Assembly (NCBI GenBank): GCA_031285575.1 | Contig: JAITVX010000026.1 | Span: 1 to 20,196, forward strand | Length of the DNA stretch: 20,196 nucleotides | Direction of reading: 5' to 3' | Source of the DNA: Bacteroidales bacterium | GTDB lineage: Bacteria; Bacteroidota; Bacteroidia; Bacteroidales; VadinHA17 | Shown: one piece after another, positions 1 to 7,888 of the stretch | Numbering within the stretch: position 1 is the stretch's first letter | How the letters are laid out: each line of letters begins with the position of its first letter | Notes under the pieces: model-generated | Database searches by the model: none | Seen by the model: the letters and a program-made list of their open reading frames with translations, nothing else | What the model was told of the DNA's origin: nothing | Translations under genes and position numbers: made by a program

Positions 1-33
1 ACAACCTTTGCCTGATAAAAAGCAAAGGAAAAA

Positions 34-195
34 ATGAAGACTATGGTAGAACGACAAAGTATTATTCACATGTAGTGGGTTTGCGGTTACAGCAAGCGCC
101 GCATATCCCGTGAACTCCGGATCAGCCGTCATACGGTTGACCATGTTTTGAACGCGTATGAATCGGCTATTCATCTAGTATCTACAATAAACTTG
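34..195 (+). pseudogene. IS21-family IstA-like transposase remnant (N-terminal HTH)
   Basis: Reading from ATG at 34, the frame has an in-frame TAG at 73-75 and then continues as a helix-turn-helix stretch reading SKRRISRELRISRHTVD (codons 91-141) followed by a VLNAYES segment. The pattern 'G-x-S-K-R-x-I-S-R-E-L-x-I-S-R-x-T-V' is typical of the N-terminal DNA-binding part of IS21 IstA transposases. The DDE catalytic domain and IstB are absent and similarity fades after about 190, so this is a broken remnant. Family assignment is from motif recognition only; another HTH transposase or resolvase is possible. Confidence 0.5.
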
Positions 196-253
196 TCAAG
201 TTATAGCAGGACTAAAAAGAAAAAATGTAAAGTTTTTTTAGGACGTGTCAAAA

Positions 254-307
254 ATCGGTGCAAGGTGCAAGTACATCTATACATAGATGCTTGCACCTTG
301 CACCGAT
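254..307. repeat. Long near-perfect inverted repeat (hairpin)
   Basis: Arms 254-271 and 290-307 are perfect 18-bp reverse complements. The dyad continues inward as 274-280 paired with 283-289 (CATCTAT/ATAGATG) around a 2-nt centre, with only TA at 272-273 unpaired, giving 25 bp in total. Each outer arm contains two consecutive copies of the heptamer GGTGCAA (or its complement TTGCACC). No T-tract follows, so it is not a standard terminator. It lies just downstream of the IS21-like remnant. Confidence 0.85.
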
Positions 308-558
308 GATTAAAACACTGATAGTCAGATGGGATATTTTTTCGATTTCTATGCGTTAGATCGAAAATAAGCCGTATATTTACATCGTAGTTTTATGCAG
401 TCATGGACTGGACAAACGTGGTCAAATCAGTTCTTTGAATCCGTTCCAAATCGTACCCCATAGTACGAAACAGAAATGTAAATTGCTGTATTAGAACGAA
501 TTTCTACTTATGTTTAAAATTCTGGTAGTAATATATAAAAACTTGTGTATATTTGGGC
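308..558. other. Intergenic region with a possible gene-end remnant
   Basis: No intact gene is visible. On the minus strand, 503 down to 393 is stop-free, has no ATG near its 5' edge, and ends in TAA at 393-395; it includes RTMGYDLERIQRTDLTT and looks like the last ~35 residues of a lost protein, though I cannot name the family. A small dyad, TCGTAC/GTACGA (451-456 and 463-468), lies inside it. Together with the upstream IS21-like remnant this suggests a site of repeated insertion and decay. Confidence 0.3.
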
Positions 559-1476
559 ATGATGAAGCCCGAAAAAAGAACACAGAAGAAACCACTGCTT
601 ATAGTAAACCCCAAGTCGGGCATTATGCCTGTAAACTACATCGTTTCATTTGGGCTCGATTTCCTTAAAGAGAACTTTTCGATAGCAAAATCGCTGTCGA
701 AAGAAGACACGGAAGAAATTATTAACAAAAATTTTGACAGCCACGATGTTTTTATTGCCGCCGGCGGCGACGGCACAGTTCATTCGGTAGCAATGCAGCT
801 GGTCGATACCGATAAAACCTTTGGAGTTCTGCCATTAGGCTCGGGAAACGGGTTTGCAAAAGAATTTGGCTTCAACATCAACGTAATATCGTTAATGTCG
901 AGCATCCGCAAAGCCGGGGTGATGCCGATAGACGTAATAGAGCTGAACGGGCATTTATGCCTCAATGTGGCTGGAATAGGGCTCGACAGCATTGTTGCCC
1001 ATTCGTTCAGCGACTTAAAACTCAGAGGTATTCTACCATACATCTGGCTTACGCTTAAAACATTTATCAGGCTAAAGCCCTTTCCCGTTACAATATGGTG
1101 CGGCGATGAAAAAATTGTATCCGAAGATATTTTCGTAATAACAATAGCCAACACCCGCCAGTTCGGGAACAATGCATTCATAGCCCCCGACGCCCGGCCC
1201 AACGACGGAGTTATAAACCTTGTACTCATTAAACCCTTTCCGAAAATATTTGCACCCCTTTTTGTTATAAGGTTATTTACAAAACAAATAAATAAATCTA
1301 AATTTGTAAGGCAAATTAAAATCGACAGGGAAATTGCAATAGAAACCACTGAAACAAGAATGCACATAGATGGCGAACCGATTAAAACAGGAAACAGGAT
1401 TGTTGTAAAAATTAAAAAAGAGTCATTAAAAGTACTTAAAACACCGCGAAACAAGTTTATTAAATACAGTAATTAA
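559..1476 (+). CDS. Diacylglycerol/lipid kinase family protein (YegS/BmrU-like)
   Basis: A soluble lipid kinase of the DAGK catalytic family (DAGK_cat, PF00781), expected to phosphorylate diacylglycerol or a related membrane lipid using ATP. Numbering from TTG at 553, visible motifs are NPKSG (19-23), the nucleotide-binding GGDGT (71-75), LPLGSGNGFA (93-102), NVAGIGLD (138-145) and the C-terminal IDGEP (272-276), in the family's usual order. About 305 residues is the normal length. I prefer ATG at 559 (MMKPEK...) to TTG at 553; ATG 562 is equally possible. The fucosidase gene starts 23 bases downstream on the same strand, so co-transcription is likely although the functions are unrelated. The exact lipid substrate cannot be read from sequence. 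Confidence 0.9.
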   Translation: MMKPEKRTQKKPLLIVNPKSGIMPVNYIVSFGLDFLKENFSIAKSLSKEDTEEIINKNFDSHDVFIAAGGDGTVHSVAMQLVDTDKTFGVLPLGSGNGFAKEFGFNINVISLMSSIRKAGVMPIDVIELNGHLCLNVAGIGLDSIVAHSFSDLKLRGILPYIWLTLKTFIRLKPFPVTIWCGDEKIVSEDIFVITIANTRQFGNNAFIAPDARPNDGVINLVLIKPFPKIFAPLFVIRLFTKQINKSKFVRQIKIDREIAIETTETRMHIDGEPIKTGNRIVVKIKKESLKVLKTPRNKFIKYSN

Positions 1477-1499
1477 CCTATTTAAAACCACTCAACAAA

Positions 1500-2849
1500 A
1501 TGAAAAACCGAGTATTGCTAATTATTGCCCTGTCTTCTTTCCTTTGCTGCATGTTGCAAGGGCAACAAAACACCAACAAACCGGAACGCGAACAATGGTT
1601 TATGGATTTGGGATTTGGCATGTTTATTCACTGGAGCATGGACTCACAGGTAGGAGCCGTTATAAGCCATTCAATGGCCGGCGCATCGAACGATTATCTC
1701 GACAGGTTTATCAACGACCTGCCAAAAACATTCAACCCTAAAAATTTTGACCCCGACGAATGGGCTATCCTTGCTAAACTTGCCGGCATGAAGTACGTTG
1801 TTTTTACATCCAAACACCATTCAGGCTTTTGCATGTGGGATACCAAAACCACCGATTTCAGCATTATGAATACGCCCTATGGCAAAGACATAATGAAAGA
1901 AATACTTGACGCCTTCCGCAAACAGGGAATAGCCATAGGCCTTTACTATTCGCCCGAAGATTTCCACTACTTCTATAAACACAACATACCGCTTGGCAGA
2001 CTGCAGGATCCGCAGCACTTCCCTGCAAGCAACCCCGGGCTTATGGCCTACGACAAGGCACAGCTAAAGGAACTTTTTACAAATTACGGTAAAATAGACA
2101 TCTTCTTTATCGACGGCCCCGAGCAGGGGATAAAAGAATATGCATGGGAACTGCAACCCGATATTGTTGTAACACGCGGACAAATGCAAACACCCGAACA
2201 ACGCCTTCCAAACGCGCCTGTTGTGGGGCCATGGGAATCATGCTATACAATGGGAACAGACTGGCAATACAAACCAACCAACGACCCGCATAAATCAGGC
2301 CTCGAAATAATCAATACACTTATTGAGATAAGGGCCAAAGGAGGCAATTTCCTTTTGAATATCGGGCCAAAGCCAAATGGTGAAATACAGATTGAACAGG
2401 AAGCCCTCCTCCGTGAAATTGCTCTGTGGAACATGGTAAACGGCGAAGCAATATATAATACCAGAGCATGGGAAACAACACGGGAAGGAGATATATGGTT
2501 TACCAGGGCCAAAGAAGGAAATACCGTGTACGCCCTCATCCCGGCAGGAACAGAGTGGCGATACGGCTCAAGAAAAGAATTTGTTTTCAGAACCCTCGAA
2601 GGCACTGAAAGAACCAAAGTGTCGATACTCGGATATGCAAGCGAACTTGTTGAATACCGGGCAGGAATGGATGCAAAAATATATACAAGCAATACACCAA
2701 TAGGCCTTGTTATAAGCGCCGTAAACGGACACAGGCTATATACCGACAACCAGTGGCCAAACCCGGTAACTCTGAAGATAGAGAACGTCAATTACAAACC
2801 GTTAATGGGCTCGGCGGGAAGAAGAAGCAATATTGACGGAGCGCAATAA
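1500..2849 (+). CDS. GH29 alpha-L-fucosidase, secreted
   Basis: A retaining exo-fucosidase that removes alpha-linked L-fucose from host or plant glycans, probably in the periplasm or at the surface. An N-terminal signal peptide (residues 1-~21, ending LQG) precedes a GH29 (beta/alpha)8 domain: GMFIHW (40-45), SKHHSGFCMWDT (104-115), the strand with the putative nucleophile FFIDG (D205), the WES...TMGTDW region (245-255) that probably carries the acid/base Glu, and GGNFLLNIGP (281-290). Residues after ~330 form a C-terminal beta-rich part. Length 449 fits GH29 enzymes without extra CBMs. It is followed 37 bases later by a DUF1080 lipoprotein, a common partner in Bacteroidetes sugar loci. No SusC/SusD pair or regulator is adjacent. 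Linkage specificity is not determinable here. Confidence 0.92.
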   Translation: MKNRVLLIIALSSFLCCMLQGQQNTNKPEREQWFMDLGFGMFIHWSMDSQVGAVISHSMAGASNDYLDRFINDLPKTFNPKNFDPDEWAILAKLAGMKYVVFTSKHHSGFCMWDTKTTDFSIMNTPYGKDIMKEILDAFRKQGIAIGLYYSPEDFHYFYKHNIPLGRLQDPQHFPASNPGLMAYDKAQLKELFTNYGKIDIFFIDGPEQGIKEYAWELQPDIVVTRGQMQTPEQRLPNAPVVGPWESCYTMGTDWQYKPTNDPHKSGLEIINTLIEIRAKGGNFLLNIGPKPNGEIQIEQEALLREIALWNMVNGEAIYNTRAWETTREGDIWFTRAKEGNTVYALIPAGTEWRYGSRKEFVFRTLEGTERTKVSILGYASELVEYRAGMDAKIYTSNTPIGLVISAVNGHRLYTDNQWPNPVTLKIENVNYKPLMGSAGRRSNIDGAQ

Positions 2850-2886
2850 GAACATGATGGAAACAATTTAATATTAACGTACAATT

Positions 2887-3615
2887 ATGAAAAAGAACAT
2901 TATATTAATGTGTACAGTTGCTGCATTAGTCGTTGCATACAGTTGCACTCAAAAGCCGAATACGCTGTCGGGCAAAGAGAAACAGGAAGGTTGGACACTT
3001 ATGTTCAACGGAAAAGACTTTACCGGCTGGCGCCAATGCAATGGAACAGAAATGCCCGCAAACTGGATAATAGAAGATAACGCCATGAAGGTGTTTACCG
3101 GTGAAGGGAAAAAACCGGGGCAGGGTGCAAATGGAGATATAGTTTATGGAAAAAAGTTTGAAAACTTTGAACTTTCCATTGACTGGAAAGCGGATAAAAT
3201 GGCTAATTCAGGTATTTTTTTCAACGTGCGGGAGGTTCCGGGAGAGCCAATTTATTATGCCGCTCCCGAAATCCAGATTCTTGATAACACAGATGCTACC
3301 GACAATAAGATTGAAAGCCACCTGGCCGGATCGCTGTACGATATGATAGCCGCCGACCCAGCAACCGTTCATCCGGCAGGCCAGTGGAATACCATTGTTA
3401 TCCGGGTTCAGAACGGGAAGGTTGCACATACACAGAATGGTGTAAAAGTATTGGAATATGAACTCTGGACTCCGGAATGGGATACCCTTGTACAAAACAG
3501 TAAGTTCAGAACATTCCCCGGATTTGCAGAAGGCATATCAAGAGAAGGATTCATCGGGCTGCAGGACCATGGATACACGGTATGGTTCAGAAATATAAAA
3601 ATAAGAGAGTTATAA
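2887..3615 (+). CDS. DUF1080 / 3-keto-disaccharide hydrolase-domain lipoprotein
   Basis: A 242-residue lipoprotein: a signal peptide ends in the lipobox AYSC, so Cys20 would be lipidated. The rest is a single DUF1080 (PF06439) concanavalin/laminin-G-like domain, with hallmarks GWTLMFNGKDFTGW (35-48), the NSGIFFNVRE segment, the APEIQILDN segment and the C-terminal IGLQDHG...VWFRNIKIREL ending. Some family members hydrolyse 3-keto-glycosides; others are uncharacterised glycan-binding or glycan-cleaving proteins. Position directly after the GH29 gene implies a joint role in glycan degradation, which is inference. A stem-loop at 3634-3666 follows the stop codon and probably ends the transcript. 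Confidence 0.88.
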   Translation: MKKNIILMCTVAALVVAYSCTQKPNTLSGKEKQEGWTLMFNGKDFTGWRQCNGTEMPANWIIEDNAMKVFTGEGKKPGQGANGDIVYGKKFENFELSIDWKADKMANSGIFFNVREVPGEPIYYAAPEIQILDNTDATDNKIESHLAGSLYDMIAADPATVHPAGQWNTIVIRVQNGKVAHTQNGVKVLEYELWTPEWDTLVQNSKFRTFPGFAEGISREGFIGLQDHGYTVWFRNIKIREL

Positions 3616-3633
3616 CTGTTTTATGTGTACAGG

Positions 3634-3670
3634 CATCAGCGGTACGGTAAACACATACCACTGATGTTTT
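3634..3670 (+). terminator. Putative terminator after the GH29-DUF1080 genes
   Basis: Segments 3634-3644 and 3656-3666 pair over 11 bp with one C/A mismatch around an 11-nt loop and are followed by TTTT. It starts 19 bases after the DUF1080 stop. The T-run is short, so confidence is moderate. Confidence 0.5.
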
Positions 3671-3768
3671 ATGTTCCCTGTCATATTAATAAATTAAATC
3701 TTTTAAACTGCACGTTTTTTACAGTTTTATTTTTACCTGTATCTTTTATGCTGGTTTTTAATTAACCA

Positions 3769-6441
3769 ATGAAAAAAAAGTTTGCAATACTTCTGTCAAT
3801 AATACTTGCGCTGGCGGTTGCCGGACTTGGATATGTGCTTTTCAAATCAAGCTCAGGTATTATTACCGATCCATACAGGGCAATAAGTCAGTCGGCAGGT
3901 TTTATTATTGAAACGGCAGACCTTAAAAGTTTCGTTAACTCAATTCTCGACGGACGTGGGCTTGCAGGCGAACTGAAAAACATTAAAGAGTTTAAACCTG
4001 CGGTCGAAAAACTTGAATTTTTATCAGCGCAGTTCAATAAACCCGGCTTTAAAAACATTGCAACAGAACGAAGCGTTGCAATATCGTTCCATACAGATAA
4101 CGATAACCGCCTGGCGCCTCTCGTGTCAGTCTCTGTGCCGGAATCATTCAGGCAACGCCATCTCGCAGGTATGCTTCGTGAAGCCGGAGCTGTAAATATA
4201 ATTGAGGTAAAGGGCCGTGTATGCAATATTTTAAAAGCGCCATACAGGTTTCACGATTCTAACGACACGCTGTATCTGGCGCTTATTGAAGGTTTGGCGC
4301 TTTGCAGTACGTCATGGCGAATTATTAACAACGCAGCAGACGTTATAAAAACAGGTGACGATATTAAAAACTCAGCAGCATTCGCAAAAGTATTCCCTGC
4401 ATCGGGAAAAAAGTCGGATAAGGTTTTTGTAATATTCAAAAACATCAAACCGGTTATCGGTTCGCTTTATTCCGATGCAGGCAGGCATATTGCCCAAAAG
4501 GTTGAAAGGCTGGCCGGCGCTGCGGCTGCCGATATTGTTTTTACCGACGACGGAAGCATTATACTGAACGGCTATACCGAAACAGACGACAGCAGAAACA
4601 TCCTCACACGCTTTAAAAACATTGCGGCGAAAGAACTTTCAACTCCGGGAATACTTCCATCATCAACAGTTATGTTTGAAACTTCTGTAATGGACAGTAA
4701 ACACGAAATGCCGCGCGAAAGAGAAGAACATAATTATACAAATCTGCTTGCAACGCAGCTTTATCCATTTCTGGGCAATGAAATAACAAGAGTAATTCTC
4801 AACATAAAAGGAAGCGACAACGGAGAAAACACGCTTGTCGTATATTCGCTTACCGACAGGCAGCAGGCACAGCGCCTGTTTGAAAACGAACTGAAAGGCA
4901 GATACGAGACCTTTTATTTCAATCCTGACGATGTAACCCGCACACCTGTATATAATATCCGCCTGAACGGGCTGGCCGATTTGGTGCAGCACGGTTTTGC
5001 CCCTGATGCAGAAGAAACATTTGCCGCATTTTACGACAGTTACATGGTTACAGGCAGTTCATACGCCGCCGTAGCGCGTATGCTCTACGACAACATGCTT
5101 AACAAAACGCTTGCAAACGATATTGCATACCGCAAGTTTGAAAATGCCATGCCGTCAACATCGGGGTATTACGTTTACTGTTCGCCGTCTGAAATAACAG
5201 GTTATCTGAACAGGTTTATCGACAGTTCGCTTGCTGTTTCGATTAAAAACAATTCAGCATCTGTCGGGAAAATACAGTCGGCAGGCTATCAGCTGTCGGC
5301 AGGCAACGGAATGATATATAACAGCATGTCTATTAACTTCGGTGAAAGCCAGACCGAAGAGCCGGCAACCGAATGGGAAACGCTGCTCGACACAATTGCC
5401 GCCATTAAACCTTTCTTTTTTACAAACCACGTTACCGGCGCCCGCGAAATATTTATTCAGGACATGAAAAACAACGCATATCTAATAAATGCAGCCGGGC
5501 GCGTTCTGTGGAAAGTTCAGCTGAGAGAGCGCATAAACGGAACCGTTTACATGGTCGATTATTTCCGAAACGGCAAGCTTCAGCTTCTTTTTGCAGGGCG
5601 CAATTACCTCCATATTTTAGATCGTAACGGGAACTACGTTGACAGGCATCCTGTGAAACTGAGATCTCCAGCCACAAACAATCTTGCGCTGTTCGACTAC
5701 GACAACAATAAAAACTATCGCCTGTTCATTTCCGGAGAAGACAAACAGGTTTACTGCTACGATATACGCGGGAATACCGTGAAAGGGTGGAAACCGTTCC
5801 GCACGGCAGACTCTGTGGTTGCCGAAGTAAACTATTTCAGAGTGTCGGGCAAAGATTATATTGTGGTTGCCGACAAAACGTTGCTCTATTTCCTCGACCG
5901 TACAGGCAATGTAAGGCTGAACACCAGGGAGCCGGTAACACGTGCAAAAGGCTCGACCCTGAAACTAAATGCAGGCGAAAAGCCCTCGGTAGTATGCACG
6001 GCGCCCGACGGAACGGTGCAGCATATTTACTTCGACGGAACGATAACAAAATTCAATATCCGCAGTTTTCAGCCAGGCCATTCGTTCGATATTTTCGATA
6101 CCGACGGCGACGGACGGAACGAATACCTGTTTGTTGAAGGCGGAAGTCTGTATGTTTATGGCGGCAACGGGTCGGAGATATTCTCGCGCAACTTTGAAAC
6201 ATCGCAGCTTGTGGGGCCACTAACATTTACCTTCTCGCAGGAAGACAGGAAGACAGGTGTTTTCGATACAGATAAAAACCTGATTTACTTAATAGAAAAA
6301 AATGGAGAAACAGCATCCGGATTTCCTCTGAAAGGAGCGTCGATGTTTTCGATAGGAAGGCTTTTTGACCGCAATGAATGGCACCTTATTGTTGGAGGCT
6401 CGAACAGGTTCCTGTATAACTATAACATAAGCTCCAACTGA
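3769..6441 (+). CDS. Membrane-anchored 890-residue protein, DUF3352-like N-half and beta-propeller-like C-half
   Basis: Function unknown. An uncleaved N-terminal membrane segment (residues ~5-26) is followed by a long extracytoplasmic region. Residues ~35-540 resemble the DUF3352 type found in bacterial proteins (inference from the overall pattern, e.g. the early ADLKSFVNSI stretch). Residues ~545-890 contain repeated short strands that often carry an aromatic-Asp/Gly pattern, such as YLINAAGRVLWKVQL, LHILDRNGNYVDRHPV, VYCYDIRGNTVKGW, LYFLDRTGNVRLN and LYVYGGNGSEIFSRNF, as in PQQ/WD-like beta-propellers. FDTDGDGRNE (776-785) is a DxDxDG calcium-loop-like motif. The fold suggests surface or periplasmic scaffolding or binding rather than catalysis. 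It precedes ddl by 96 bases with no terminator between, but a functional link to peptidoglycan is speculative. Confidence 0.8.
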   Translation: MKKKFAILLSIILALAVAGLGYVLFKSSSGIITDPYRAISQSAGFIIETADLKSFVNSILDGRGLAGELKNIKEFKPAVEKLEFLSAQFNKPGFKNIATERSVAISFHTDNDNRLAPLVSVSVPESFRQRHLAGMLREAGAVNIIEVKGRVCNILKAPYRFHDSNDTLYLALIEGLALCSTSWRIINNAADVIKTGDDIKNSAAFAKVFPASGKKSDKVFVIFKNIKPVIGSLYSDAGRHIAQKVERLAGAAAADIVFTDDGSIILNGYTETDDSRNILTRFKNIAAKELSTPGILPSSTVMFETSVMDSKHEMPREREEHNYTNLLATQLYPFLGNEITRVILNIKGSDNGENTLVVYSLTDRQQAQRLFENELKGRYETFYFNPDDVTRTPVYNIRLNGLADLVQHGFAPDAEETFAAFYDSYMVTGSSYAAVARMLYDNMLNKTLANDIAYRKFENAMPSTSGYYVYCSPSEITGYLNRFIDSSLAVSIKNNSASVGKIQSAGYQLSAGNGMIYNSMSINFGESQTEEPATEWETLLDTIAAIKPFFFTNHVTGAREIFIQDMKNNAYLINAAGRVLWKVQLRERINGTVYMVDYFRNGKLQLLFAGRNYLHILDRNGNYVDRHPVKLRSPATNNLALFDYDNNKNYRLFISGEDKQVYCYDIRGNTVKGWKPFRTADSVVAEVNYFRVSGKDYIVVADKTLLYFLDRTGNVRLNTREPVTRAKGSTLKLNAGEKPSVVCTAPDGTVQHIYFDGTITKFNIRSFQPGHSFDIFDTDGDGRNEYLFVEGGSLYVYGGNGSEIFSRNFETSQLVGPLTFTFSQEDRKTGVFDTDKNLIYLIEKNGETASGFPLKGASMFSIGRLFDRNEWHLIVGGSNRFLYNYNISSN

Positions 6442-6537
6442 TTTCCTGACGGGCTTGCCAACATAAAGATCAACAACCTGTTTCTTTCAATTATACAGTT
6501 ATTTCAACAACTTTGAATCAAAATAAAAAAGAAAAAA

Positions 6538-7512
6538 ATGAAAACTATTGCAATTGTTGCCGGAGGAGATTCACCTGAATATGAAGTATCGGTTAAAAGC
6601 GCAGCTGAAGTAAGCGCCGCACTATCATCGAAATATTTCGTTTACATTATTTTAATGCGCGGAACAAGCTGGTATTGGGAAGACCCGCGAGGCGGGTATT
6701 TCAGCATTGATAAAAACGACTTTTCATTGCATACGGACGATATGAAAATACGGTTCGACGCCGTTTTTATGGCCATACACGGAACACCCGGAGAGAACGG
6801 CCCCTTGCAGGGATATTTCGACATGCTTGGCATTCGCTATACGGGTTGCAGTGCATTCTGTTCGGCGCTTACGTTCAACAAGCAGGCATGCAAGATGTTT
6901 TTAAAGGAATATGGCATACCTATGGCCACAGGAAAACTTATACGCAGGGAAGACGCGGTTGACATTGATGAGCTGACGGAAACAGTTGGCCTGCCATGCT
7001 TTATAAAACCTAACGACAGCGGTTCGAGTTTTGGCGTTTCAAAGGTAAACGGCAAAGAAGATATAGTTCCTGCGCTTGAAAAGGCATTCAAAGAAAGCGG
7101 CGAAGCGCTTGTTGAGGCCTGTATGAATGGCAGGGAGGCTGCCTGCGGAGTAGTGAAGATAAAAGACAAAACGATTATACTTCCGGTTACGGAAATAATA
7201 AGTAAAAACGAGTTCTTCGATTATGATGCCAAATACACACCAGGCAAATCGAACGAAATAACCCCTGCAGGCTTTTCAAGGGAAGTTACGGAAGAAATTC
7301 AGAAACTGAGCAAAGAAATAACCATACTGCTGGGATGTTATGGAATAGTTCGGGTCGATTTTATTGTTATCGACTCAAAACCGTTCCTCCTTGAAATCAA
7401 TACCGTTCCCGGAATGACCAAAGAGAGCCTTATTCCCCAACAGGCAAAGGCGGCCGGTATATCTGCAGGCGATATGTATTCGATGGTTATTGAAGATATT
7501 TTAACCCGGTGA
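6538..7512 (+). CDS. ddl: D-alanine--D-alanine ligase
   Basis: An ATP-grasp ligase that joins two D-alanines for the peptidoglycan precursor in the cytoplasm. Features include VAGGDSPEYEVSVKSA (7-22; N-terminal Ddl signature), AIHGTPGENGPLQGYFD (79-95), the ATP-grasp lid FIKPNDSGSSFGV (155-167), EACMNGREA (193-201), GIVRVDF (269-275) and the metal-binding EINTVPGMT (286-294). At 324 residues the length is normal and nothing essential is missing. The start at 6538 lies in an A-rich leader without a clear Shine-Dalgarno, as expected in this phylum. A hairpin formed by the first unit of the 41-bp array lies 30 bases after the stop and likely terminates the transcript. Confidence 0.96.
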   Translation: MKTIAIVAGGDSPEYEVSVKSAAEVSAALSSKYFVYIILMRGTSWYWEDPRGGYFSIDKNDFSLHTDDMKIRFDAVFMAIHGTPGENGPLQGYFDMLGIRYTGCSAFCSALTFNKQACKMFLKEYGIPMATGKLIRREDAVDIDELTETVGLPCFIKPNDSGSSFGVSKVNGKEDIVPALEKAFKESGEALVEACMNGREAACGVVKIKDKTIILPVTEIISKNEFFDYDAKYTPGKSNEITPAGFSREVTEEIQKLSKEITILLGCYGIVRVDFIVIDSKPFLLEINTVPGMTKESLIPQQAKAAGISAGDMYSMVIEDILTR

Positions 7513-7540
7513 GCAGTGTAAAAAAGTATAATCATTTCTA

Positions 7541-7827
7541 TGAAGTGCCGTTTCATGAACCAAGGAACGGCACTTTTCCAAAAGGTACATTTCTTGAACC
7601 AAGAAACGGCACTTTTTTCCAAAAGGTACATTTCTTGAACCATGAAACGGCACTTTTTTCCCAAAGGTGCATTTCTTGAACCAAGGAACGGCACTTTTTC
7701 CCAAAAGGTGCATTTCTTGAACCATGAAACGGCACTTTTTCCCAAAAGGTATATTTCTTGAACCAAGAAACGGCGCTTTTTTTCAAAAGGTACATTTCAT
7801 GAACCATGGGATAACATTTTTTTTTAA
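7541..7827. repeat. Seven-unit 41-bp tandem repeat array
   Basis: The motif AAGGT recurs at 7582, 7623, 7664, 7705, 7746 and 7787, each exactly 41 bases apart; a first, partly diverged unit occupies 7541-7581. The array is therefore 7 x 41 = 287 bp. Each unit carries a small dyad of the form TTTCTTG-AAC-CAAGAAA, followed by ACGGCAC and a T-tract. Units 2, 4 and 6 read CCAAGRAA where units 3, 5 and 7 read CCATGRRA, so an 82-bp higher-order period is superimposed. Units 1 and 7 are the most diverged, as is usual for array edges. There are no unique spacers, so it is not CRISPR. Confidence 0.95.
7543..7578 (+). terminator. Probable rho-independent terminator of ddl, built from array unit 1
   Basis: AAGTGCCGTT (7543-7552) pairs perfectly with AACGGCACTT (7566-7575). 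Two further inner pairs are possible (7553 with 7565 as wobble, 7554 with 7564). TTTT ends the stem at 7574-7577. It begins 30 bases after the ddl stop codon. Confidence 0.65.
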
Positions 7828-7854
7828 AAATATTAATCGTTTCAGCAGGATGAT

Positions 7855-7862
7855 TATTTTTG
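7855..7862 (+). promoter_or_regulatory. Bacteroidetes -7 box for yebC
   Basis: TATTTTTG at 7855-7862 fits the TAnnTTTG consensus, 26 bases before the yebC ATG. No clear TTG is found at the expected -33 spacing, so only half of the promoter is supported. Confidence 0.45.
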
Positions 7863-7888
7863 CAGCCTAATTTTAAATAAAATTATTT

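Noticed and set aside
254..307. Integron attC site
   Set aside because: The stem is almost perfectly paired and lacks the GTTRRRY/RYYYAAC ends and extrahelical bases of attC; no integrase is nearby.
548..555. TATATTTG as the promoter of the lipid kinase gene
   Set aside because: It would place the transcription start at or inside the ATG at 559/562, and no -33 TTG is present at the right distance.
780..1454. Long minus-strand frame opposite the lipid kinase
   Set aside because: It is antisense to a gene with complete catalytic motifs and has no recognisable domain itself.
7338..7807. Minus-strand protein-coding genes in three frames over the 41-bp array
   Set aside because: They arise from a stop-free repeat whose period is not a multiple of 3, and one runs antisense into ddl. 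No credible start or family.
7541..7827. CRISPR array
   Set aside because: The repeats are contiguous with no unique spacers and no cas genes nearby.
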